A DNA stretch of 41,053 bases from NCBI GenBank assembly GCA_018650085.1, contig JABIGQ010000035.1:1-41053 (forward strand), written 5' to 3'. The notes below the pieces were generated by a model. That model ran no database searches and was not told the origin of the DNA. It saw only the letters and a list, made by a program, of their open reading frames with translations. This DNA comes from Candidatus Magasanikiibacteriota bacterium (lineage in GTDB: Bacteria > Patescibacteriota > Patescibacteriia > Magasanikbacterales > UBA922). Made by a program: the position numbers and the translations under genes. Below, piece after piece: positions 34,173 through 41,053 of the stretch (its first letter is position 1; each line of letters begins with the position of its first letter).

Positions 34173-36124
34173 ATGAAGATTTTTTTGAACGTCCTACAGA
34201 AAAATACCACTGGGTAGAAGACTCGGTTACATTTGAATATGCAAATAAAAAACAGCCTGTTATTCCACAGTCTAGTGAGTATATGGGTTCTAGTTTTACG
34301 AAACATGTAGCAAAGTGGTCTATTATTGCATTGAGTTTAATATTTCTTATTCTTACGAGTCGTTTTATTTATTTACAAATTATTTTTGGGGATGATTATA
34401 GTCATTTTTCAAAAAGAAATAAAGAACGTATTATTCCTATTTCTGCAGAACGAGGGCTTATTTATGATAGGAATGGTGTACAGTTAACAGAAAATATACC
34501 AAATTTTGCTCTTGCTCTCATTCCACAAGATCTGCCACGAGATAAAGAAGAAAGGGAAAAAATGGTAAGACAGTTAGCAAAGACGACATCCAATGATGAG
34601 GATACTATTCGTGATATATTAAAGAAATATGGGTCATATAGTTATGAGTCTATTGTGATAGAGGAAGATATTGATTATGATACTGCATTAAAATTACAAA
34701 TACAGTCGAGTGAGTTTCCGGGTATTTATATCCAAAGGGGGAGTAAGCGATTATATATTCATCCAGAAGTAGGATTGGACGATTCTGTGGCCTCTACTAC
34801 ATTATTATCTATGTCTCATACATTGGGATATTTGGGGAAATTAAGTCCAGAAGAATTAGATGTATTATATAGTGAGGGATATTTGCCGTCAGATTCTATA
34901 GGGAAAACTGGGGTTGAAAAAATATATGAGGAAAGATTACGAGGGACGTATGGAAAACGACGAATTGAAGTAGATGCACGTGGAAGAGAACAGCAAACAT
35001 TATCTCAGGAGGTTCCTATAGCTGGGAATCACATTGTTTTGTCTATTGATACAGAAATGCAAACAGAGTTGGAAAAAATAATGCAAGAAAAATTAGCAAT
35101 ATATGGGAAAACACGAGCATCTGCAGTGATATCTAATCCACAGACGGGAGAATTACTTGCATTGGTAAGTGTGCCGTCGTTTGATAATAATGATTTTTCT
35201 GGTGGAATTGATGTAAAGACATATCAATCATATCTATCAAACGAGGATAATCCATTGTTTAATAGAGCGATTAGTGGAAAGTTTCCATCTGGATCTGTGA
35301 TAAAACCTGCTATTGCAGCGGCTGCGTTGGAAGAGGAGATTATAGATGCAGGGACAGCATTTTTAAGTACAGGTGGGGTAGGAGTTGGTTCTTGGTTTTT
35401 CCCAGATTGGAAAGATGGTGGACATGGTATGACAGATGTACGAAAATCTATTGCATGGTCTGTGAATACTTTTTATTATTATATTGGTGGTGGGTATAAA
35501 GATTTTGTAGGATTAGGTGTAGATAAAATTATTATATATTTACAGCAATTTGGTTTTTCTCAAAAGTTAGGATTGGATCTCCCCGGAGAAGTGGCTGGTT
35601 TTTTACCATCAAAGTCGTGGAAAAAAGAAGTAAAAGAAGAACCATGGTATGTTGGGGATACTTATAATTTATCTATTGGGCAGGGATATTTTTTGACAAC
35701 TCCACTTCAAATTAATCTAATGACGGCAGCTATTGCAAATGGTGGAACATTATATAGACCGCATGTTGTACAAACTATTGTAGACCCGGTAAATAAAATT
35801 GGGGATACTATTTCTCCAGAGATTATTCATTCAGGATTTATAGATGCTAAACATATCTATACGGTAAAAAAAGGTATGGAGGACTGTGTAAAGGTAGGTT
35901 CGTGTTGGGATTTACGTTATTTGCCATTTCGTTCTGGTGGGAAAACAGGAACTGCTGAGTCAAATGGAAATAAGGATCATCATGCGTGGTTTACTTCTTT
36001 TGCCCCATTTGACAAGCCACGATTGGCGGTAACTGTGTTAGTAGAAGAAGGGGGAGAGGGATCTGCGGCTGCTATGCCGATTGCTGGGGAAATATATAAG
36101 TGGTGGTCTAAAAATAGGTATTAG
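34169..36124 (+). CDS. mrdA: Penicillin-binding protein 2 (elongasome transpeptidase)
   Basis: A 651-residue class B penicillin-binding protein that cross-links peptidoglycan in lateral growth. It has a cytoplasmic N-terminus of about 45 residues, one membrane helix (about 49-70), a dimerisation domain with ERIIPISAERGLIYDRNG and SIGKTGVEKIYEERLRGTYG in short blocks, and the transpeptidase domain. The catalytic motifs are SVIK with Ser376 and Lys379, SVN at 431-433, and KTG at 592-594. All three are intact. Cytoplasmic and pedestal parts are usual in length. No rodA follows; the next gene is an LtaS-like sulfatase. Confidence 0.95.
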   Translation: MNEDFFERPTEKYHWVEDSVTFEYANKKQPVIPQSSEYMGSSFTKHVAKWSIIALSLIFLILTSRFIYLQIIFGDDYSHFSKRNKERIIPISAERGLIYDRNGVQLTENIPNFALALIPQDLPRDKEEREKMVRQLAKTTSNDEDTIRDILKKYGSYSYESIVIEEDIDYDTALKLQIQSSEFPGIYIQRGSKRLYIHPEVGLDDSVASTTLLSMSHTLGYLGKLSPEELDVLYSEGYLPSDSIGKTGVEKIYEERLRGTYGKRRIEVDARGREQQTLSQEVPIAGNHIVLSIDTEMQTELEKIMQEKLAIYGKTRASAVISNPQTGELLALVSVPSFDNNDFSGGIDVKTYQSYLSNEDNPLFNRAISGKFPSGSVIKPAIAAAALEEEIIDAGTAFLSTGGVGVGSWFFPDWKDGGHGMTDVRKSIAWSVNTFYYYIGGGYKDFVGLGVDKIIIYLQQFGFSQKLGLDLPGEVAGFLPSKSWKKEVKEEPWYVGDTYNLSIGQGYFLTTPLQINLMTAAIANGGTLYRPHVVQTIVDPVNKIGDTISPEIIHSGFIDAKHIYTVKKGMEDCVKVGSCWDLRYLPFRSGGKTGTAESNGNKDHHAWFTSFAPFDKPRLAVTVLVEEGGEGSAAAMPIAGEIYKWWSKNRY

Positions 36125-36137
36125 TTTTAAATAGATT

Positions 36138-37955
36138 ATGATCATGAAAGATCATATACAATATATTATTTCTATATGTGCTTTATATATTTCAAGTGTT
36201 TTATATATGAGCTATATTCATGTTGTGCTTGATTGGGATGTATGGTCGTTTCAGATTATATTTCTTTTTTTATTTACTGTTATGTATGCGTCTTTGTTTT
36301 CTTTATGCCAGAGACGAGTTGCGCAAATATTGTTTCTTTTATCTAGTATTCTTTTTGTATTATATGCATTGGTAAATGTGGTGTATGTTCCTGTTTTTCA
36401 TACTATATTACCACTTTATTTTTTAGGGGATAGTTCTTTTGCTTTTTCTATGGTAAAAGATTTTTATAGGGAAATTCCATGGCATGTGTATGGTATAAGT
36501 GTTGTGTATCTTTTTGTGTCATATATAACTTGGTTTTTTATAGGTGAAAAAAATATAGTGAAAAAGAAATTGATTGCTGTGAGTATGTTTATGGGGAGTA
36601 TTGTACTTGGTATATGTGTTCTGCTTTTTACTGCCAATGCGGGGCTTACGGAAAGTCCAGAGAAACGTGTAGCACGTATTGGTATGCATTCAGGATTGGT
36701 CAAACAAATATATACAGATTATTTATCTACTCCATCTGCAGGGGCTGTGGGAGGGGAAGTTTCTATGAGTGATCCCATTTTTTCTACTCGTTATGTGAAT
36801 GAAGGTGTTTTGCCAGAAGTGGGCGATACGCCACATATTATTTTTTATCAACTGGAGTCTATCCCAGCATGGGCACTTTCATATGGTATTGAGGCTATGC
36901 CATTTTTACAATCACTTGTGGAGGATGGTTTATCTGTAAATAATGCTTATCCAAATGGTTGTCATACAATTGATGCAGAGTTTTCTACATTATGCAGTCG
37001 TTATCCACATTCTTATCGTCCCATCGCTTCTATAGGAACAGAAAATGATTATTATTGTCTTCCTCATATTTTAAAAGATGATTATGGATATGGGACAGCA
37101 GGATTTCATGCCAATGAATCTAAATTTTGGAGTAGAGACAAGTTGTTCCCAAAATGGGGGATAGATAATTTGTTTTTTGTTCCAGATACATTTGATACGC
37201 CTAAAATTGATGATAAAGAAGTTGTTGATTACGCCGTACAGTATTTGAGTGAACAGGAAAATCCACAGATGTTATATATAGTAGGGTATAGTTCTCACGC
37301 GCCACATATTTATAATCAGATGGAATATTTGCGTGAGGTTAGTGGTACGGAGATTGATTTTTATAATGGGCCTTTGGAAGATGAATTTATTCCGCGTGTA
37401 GATGTTCCAGTAGAGGGGGATATTAGAGCATATTTAGGGTTTATGGAACCAATTGATAGGGCAATTGAGGCATTGTTTACTGGGTTAGAAGAAAAAGGAC
37501 TGAGAGATAATACTATTGTAGTTATTACTGGGGATCATAGATATTATGACTTTTATGATTCACTGAGTAATGTAGGAAATTTCAAGGATACAAATACAGT
37601 TCCATTTGTTATTGTATTCCCAGATAGCCCTGGAGGTACAGATGATTTACTGGCAAGTCATATAGATATAGCACCTACACTGCTACATGCTATAGAGGGA
37701 GATGAGTACAAGAAAAGGGATGGATTTTTTGGGAGTAGTTTATTTGAAGGAAAAGTAGGCGATGAGGTGATTATGAGTTGTGATAAACAAATTCATTTAA
37801 TTACACCAGAGGGGCTTAGCCTTTATACAAATCAAGATATGCCTGCTATGTCTGTGATAGAAAATAGTCGTGGTTTAGGTAATGAGGAGTTGGAAGATGT
37901 TTCTGGAAGGTTGAGAGGGGTTGTTTTGAAGAGTAATGAGGAGTTGGTGGAATAA
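36138..37955 (+). CDS. LtaS-like phosphoglycerol transferase/sulfatase
   Basis: A 605-residue membrane enzyme with about five helices in the first 170 residues and a sulfatase-fold domain outside. The metal and catalytic residues match those of lipoteichoic acid synthase: Glu240 in YQLESI, nucleophile Thr277 in CHTIDAEF, Asp466-His467 in GDHRYYD. Members add glycerol-phosphate from phosphatidylglycerol to lipid anchors or glycans, or transfer phosphoethanolamine. Which of these applies here is not clear. It lies 13 bp after mrdA and so probably belongs to the cell-shape transcript. A Cys before the Thr (NGCHTID) and further Cys (STLCSRYP, YYCLPHIL) may form disulfides. Confidence 0.85.
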   Translation: MIMKDHIQYIISICALYISSVLYMSYIHVVLDWDVWSFQIIFLFLFTVMYASLFSLCQRRVAQILFLLSSILFVLYALVNVVYVPVFHTILPLYFLGDSSFAFSMVKDFYREIPWHVYGISVVYLFVSYITWFFIGEKNIVKKKLIAVSMFMGSIVLGICVLLFTANAGLTESPEKRVARIGMHSGLVKQIYTDYLSTPSAGAVGGEVSMSDPIFSTRYVNEGVLPEVGDTPHIIFYQLESIPAWALSYGIEAMPFLQSLVEDGLSVNNAYPNGCHTIDAEFSTLCSRYPHSYRPIASIGTENDYYCLPHILKDDYGYGTAGFHANESKFWSRDKLFPKWGIDNLFFVPDTFDTPKIDDKEVVDYAVQYLSEQENPQMLYIVGYSSHAPHIYNQMEYLREVSGTEIDFYNGPLEDEFIPRVDVPVEGDIRAYLGFMEPIDRAIEALFTGLEEKGLRDNTIVVITGDHRYYDFYDSLSNVGNFKDTNTVPFVIVFPDSPGGTDDLLASHIDIAPTLLHAIEGDEYKKRDGFFGSSLFEGKVGDEVIMSCDKQIHLITPEGLSLYTNQDMPAMSVIENSRGLGNEELEDVSGRLRGVVLKSNEELVE

Positions 37956-38047
37956 AAAAATATACTTTACAAAGGGATATATGGCTTCTTAATTAATATA
38001 TTTATAAAGAATTATCTAGTTTCATTGCATGTTTTTTAAAAATATGT

Positions 38048-38063
38048 TAACTTAATTAAGTTA
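38048..38063. promoter_or_regulatory. 16-bp perfect palindrome, possible operator
   Basis: TAACTTAATTAAGTTA is a perfect palindrome in the 228-bp gap between the LtaS-like gene and the secreted protein gene. It lies about 52 bp upstream of the candidate -35 box. It could be a repressor or activator site. AT-rich palindromes can arise by chance, so support is modest. Confidence 0.4.
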
Positions 38064-38114
38064 GATGATTTAGTATATATTACTCTTATATGAGTTTTAT
38101 TTGTTTGGGGGACA

Positions 38115-38141
38115 TTGACATTAATCTGTTTTTATTATAAA
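38115..38141 (+). promoter_or_regulatory. Candidate promoter of the secreted protein gene
   Basis: A perfect TTGACA (38115-38120) and TATAAA (38136-38141) with a spacer of only 15 bp. The -10 box overlaps the left arm of the terminator hairpin that follows, and transcription would start inside that hairpin's loop. Confidence 0.4.
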
Positions 38142-38166
38142 GCATCCTTTTTTGGATGTTTTTTTA
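38139..38166 (+). terminator. Rho-independent terminator of the cell-shape operon
   Basis: CATCC (38143-38147) pairs with GGATG (38154-38158), and the stem can extend by up to four weak pairs. A T-tract follows to 38165. It ends only about 18 bp before the next ATG. Confidence 0.75.
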
Positions 38167-38183
38167 TTTATCTGTTAAAAAAT

Positions 38184-41018
38184 ATGTATAAGAAAATTTT
38201 GTTGCTGGGTATTATTATTTGTGGAATAAGTCTGTTTAGTAATCAAGCATATGCTCGTTATAGTGGTTTTATGCCTGCTATGGGGGATGTTCTTGTAGAG
38301 GAAACTGGGTATGAACGAGCATTAGTGACAGAAGATGGAAAATTAGAGTTGTGGAGTGCTTCTGGAGAAATGATGGCAGGATTTCCTGTATTACTTACAG
38401 ATGCTACATATATAAGTTCTCCAGTATTTGCAGATGTTACAGGGGATGGGCAAAATGAAATTATAGTAATAATTCATGATAGATCAGCTGAGGATTATGT
38501 TATTAGTGCATTTGATCAGACAGGGCAAGAATTTGTTCGTTCTGTATTGGAAACGCAGGAAGATATATATTTTGATCCTATAGTAATGGAAAGTAATAGT
38601 GAAAATTCGCAAGATATTGGGATTATTAATATTATAGGAACATTTCAACAATTGCATTATAGTGTAGCAGATGGTTTTATTTCTGTTGATACGCATGCAT
38701 TTGGACAAGCTGCTGGGGTAAGTATTGCAGCTGGGGGAGAATTACTCGTAAACTATCCAACTGAAGCAAAAATAGATATTTATACAAAAAATGAGTTAGG
38801 ATTATGGAGTTATGATCAGAATTTTGAATTAGATACTTCAATCATTTATCCACTTGTGGATGATGGTTTAGAACGATTTTATAGTATTGATCGTAATGGA
38901 GCGCTTGTAGCATTGCATAGTCAGACAGGGGAGATGATTACAGAGTTTCCTGTAGATTTATCGTCAATGCCACGAACTAGCCCAATTCTCTTAGATGTTT
39001 CAGATGAATATGAAGGAGATGAAATTGTGGTACAAGGAGAAAATAGAAAGCAATATATTGTTAGTAGAGATGGAGTGATTATTGAAATCACAGAGCAAGA
39101 ACAAAGTTTTGTTTCAGGAGATGTAGCTCAAGCTATTCCATATGAGAAAAATTTGTTTGGGAAAATTGGTGGGATAGGGATATCTTTTTGGAATCGTATT
39201 ACACATACAATGACGTCTATGTTTGCAAGCATTCGTATGGCTGTTACAGAAGCAGCACCAGAGATGCATGTGTTTATCTATAACGATGAAATGATTGGAG
39301 GAGAAAATTTTGATTTAGGGGCAATTCCATTTACAGATGAACAAAGTTATCCTGTGTCATTTAGGGTTGAAAATAATGGGAATATAGATCTTATTATTGA
39401 TGAAATTACCTGTGAAATTGAATCAAATACTACATGTACTTTTAAAGAGACAGAATTAATTATTCCACCACAAGAAAGTAAGATGATTGAGCTTGATTTG
39501 GCTGTGAATAATCTGGATCCTATAAATGCTGGAATTATTTTTGAAACGAATGATCCTACATATCCTGGTAGTTATGGGATTAATATATTGGCCACTCCGC
39601 AGGTGAATTTTGTCGTTGATGGGAATATGGAAGATCCCGTACATGAGTGGAGACGGTGGAGTAGACCGCATAATGTGGATTATAAATTTAAAACAGACAC
39701 AAATGTGTATAGGGGCGCTTATGCATCTTACATTGATGCACGTCCTACAGAAGAAGGAGATGTTCACGCGGGAATACAGCAATTAAATATACCAGTAGAG
39801 GCTGGAAAATCATATAGATTTAGTTTCCGATATAAATTGTTGTCAGGAGAGCTTTTTAGTATCCTTGGAGTACGCAGTTCAAATATAGATATGGGGAAAG
39901 CTGCGCCAGCATTGGTAGAAGTAGGTAATGCATGGCAATTTTATGAAAGAACATTTATTGTTCCAAGTAATTATGTTGATGATTTTCGAGTACGTATAAG
40001 TGTTTATTCTGGAGAAGTATATTTAGATGATATTACTATTACAGAAATCCCAGCACTTTCTATTGTACGAGATGGAGATTTTGAATCAGATAATGTAGAA
40101 CATTGGAGTGGTTGGGGTAGAAATACTAATTGGAGAAAAGTGACTTCAACCGTATATGCAGGAGATCAGTCATTAGAAATAGGGAATGTAGATAGAGTAA
40201 GTGGTGGAATGTATCAAAATAATATACCATTAGATAGTGATAAATTATATCAATTTTCATTTAAATATAATGTTGGGTCTGGGGTATTATATACAATTAT
40301 TGGAGATAATAGTGCAAATAAAGATGTAGAAGGACTTACCCCATATCTTCGAAATACTCATGGAGAATGGAAAGAATATACAAGAATAATTTCTGGTAGT
40401 GTATTTACTACACAAAATCCACTTATCCGATTTAGTACTAGAAATGGTATTTCTTGGATAGATGATGTAGAAATAATTGAGATAGATGCACCGGTAATGA
40501 TTATAGATGGAGATATGGAAAATGAAGGGTTGGGTAATTGGGAAAATTATTCCAATGCTCTAACTCTTGAAAAAACAGGAGTAGATTCTCAAGAAGGAGT
40601 TCAATCATTATATGTACAGACTACGAGTAGTGCACAGTATAATATAGGTGGGGTACAGTATAGAAATATATTTGTAGAGGCAGGAAAAACATATACGCTT
40701 TCTTTCTACTATAAAGTAAATGGTTCATTGATCCCACGATTGGGTATAAATGACTCAGATACAGATTTTGAGCTTACTGAAATGGATGTTCCAGAGCTTG
40801 ATCCTAGTGTAGAATGGGCATTATATACACGTACGTTCACTGTACCACAGGATTTCACAGGAGATTTTAGACTTGTGTATAGATTACAAAGTTGGTATGT
40901 GGATGGTGTAGAGGAAATTGAATATGAAGGACAAATATATGAAGCCCCTCATCATGAGTTTGTAGGAAATGGTGAGCTGTGGGTGGATAATGTCTTTATA
41001 GAATCAGTAGTTGAATAA
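38184..41018 (+). CDS. Secreted multidomain protein with three carbohydrate-binding-like modules
   Basis: A 944-residue exported protein with a signal peptide (MYKKILLLGIIICGISLFSNQAYA). The N-terminal part (about 25-300) looks like a beta-propeller with an FG-GAP-type Ca2+ motif (DVTGDGQNEIIV, about residues 85-96). A beta-sandwich stretch follows (about 355-470, with PVSFRVENNGNIDL and TNDPTYPGSYGI), like the choice-of-anchor or DUF1573 type. Three tandem modules of about 150 residues come next (about 473-622, 623-770 and 771-943), each opening with (V/I)xDGxxE, with a middle AGKSYRFSFRYK-like strand and ending with a V/LDDI-like strand. They resemble CBM4/9-type carbohydrate-binding domains. 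No catalytic domain, sortase motif or C-terminal membrane helix is visible. Its role may be binding of polysaccharide or a host surface. The start at 38184 opens the signal peptide; an upstream extension of 23 codons is rejected. Confidence 0.85.
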   Translation: MYKKILLLGIIICGISLFSNQAYARYSGFMPAMGDVLVEETGYERALVTEDGKLELWSASGEMMAGFPVLLTDATYISSPVFADVTGDGQNEIIVIIHDRSAEDYVISAFDQTGQEFVRSVLETQEDIYFDPIVMESNSENSQDIGIINIIGTFQQLHYSVADGFISVDTHAFGQAAGVSIAAGGELLVNYPTEAKIDIYTKNELGLWSYDQNFELDTSIIYPLVDDGLERFYSIDRNGALVALHSQTGEMITEFPVDLSSMPRTSPILLDVSDEYEGDEIVVQGENRKQYIVSRDGVIIEITEQEQSFVSGDVAQAIPYEKNLFGKIGGIGISFWNRITHTMTSMFASIRMAVTEAAPEMHVFIYNDEMIGGENFDLGAIPFTDEQSYPVSFRVENNGNIDLIIDEITCEIESNTTCTFKETELIIPPQESKMIELDLAVNNLDPINAGIIFETNDPTYPGSYGINILATPQVNFVVDGNMEDPVHEWRRWSRPHNVDYKFKTDTNVYRGAYASYIDARPTEEGDVHAGIQQLNIPVEAGKSYRFSFRYKLLSGELFSILGVRSSNIDMGKAAPALVEVGNAWQFYERTFIVPSNYVDDFRVRISVYSGEVYLDDITITEIPALSIVRDGDFESDNVEHWSGWGRNTNWRKVTSTVYAGDQSLEIGNVDRVSGGMYQNNIPLDSDKLYQFSFKYNVGSGVLYTIIGDNSANKDVEGLTPYLRNTHGEWKEYTRIISGSVFTTQNPLIRFSTRNGISWIDDVEIIEIDAPVMIIDGDMENEGLGNWENYSNALTLEKTGVDSQEGVQSLYVQTTSSAQYNIGGVQYRNIFVEAGKTYTLSFYYKVNGSLIPRLGINDSDTDFELTEMDVPELDPSVEWALYTRTFTVPQDFTGDFRLVYRLQSWYVDGVEEIEYEGQIYEAPHHEFVGNGELWVDNVFIESVVE

Positions 41019-41040
41019 GTTTATATATTAAAAAATTATT

Positions 41041-41053
41041 ATGAAAAAAATAA
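41041..41053 (+). CDS. Start of the next gene, cut off by the window edge
   Basis: ATG at 41041 follows the previous stop by 22 bp, has T at -1, and codes for MKKI before the window ends. The N-terminus would suit a signal peptide. Too little is visible for more. Confidence 0.35.

Noticed and set aside
38115-38183. Upstream extension of the secreted protein gene
   Set aside because: It would translate through the candidate promoter and the terminator, and would bury the signal peptide.

Overview
The window is an A+T-rich bacterial chromosome segment, by eye about one third G+C. It is gene-dense, with no tRNA, rRNA or CRISPR. TGA is used as a stop (ends of the genes at 10119-10364, 30054-30446, 33636-34172), so the standard bacterial code applies. 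Mini aminoacyl-tRNA synthetases, a short ATP-synthase delta subunit, a DciA-like protein, a DUF5671 membrane protein and a TraG/VirD4-like ATPase with a small partner gene together suggest a member of the Candidatus Patescibacteria (CPR), probably Parcubacteria-like. That placement is an inference; no marker gene here settles it.

Layout. 1-3668 (minus strand): the end of an operon with a partial hypothetical protein, a membrane-anchored DNA-translocase-like ATPase and a small helical partner, broken by a CGTCATTGCGAG-type palindromic repeat. 3669-3803: a divergent promoter region. 3804-11044 (plus): a large modular surface protein overlapping metG, then cvpA, tatD, a GIY-YIG protein and uppS. 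11045-11770: a GC-richer patch with a minus-strand zinc-ribbon gene, hairpins, a small minus-strand membrane protein and a pair of overlapping divergent promoters. 11771-13396: a second modular surface protein, paralogous to the first. 13484-20267: a complete ATP synthase operon (atpZ/I-B-E-F-H-A-G-D-C) with a near-consensus promoter and a strong terminator. 20334-29813: an ABC exporter, a SanA-like protein, HAD and HD hydrolases, a run of small membrane proteins, a UvrD-type helicase fused to an iron-sulfur RecB-like nuclease, a methyltransferase and a DciA-like protein. 29870-30031: a fold-back (MITE-like) element. 30054-37955: a membrane protein, a mini prolyl-tRNA synthetase and a cell-shape cluster mreB-mreC-mreD-mrdA followed by an LtaS-like phosphoglycerol transferase/sulfatase. 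38184-41018: a large secreted protein with three tandem carbohydrate-binding-like modules. A new gene starts at 41041.

Three observations stand out. (1) Almost every start codon is preceded directly by T, within AT-rich sequence that lacks a Shine-Dalgarno motif; 39 of the 41 starts I assign have T at -1. (2) The ATP synthase c subunit carries two carboxylates plus Ser and Tyr at the positions of the two-carboxylate Na+ site known from Fusobacterium, so the rotor may be Na+-coupled. (3) Two paralogous, membrane-anchored proteins are built from repeated Cys-pair modules of no family I can name. Envelope building is a common theme: UppS supplies the lipid carrier, MreBCD and PBP2 the wall machinery, the LtaS-like enzyme a possible anionic polymer, and three large exported proteins the surface.
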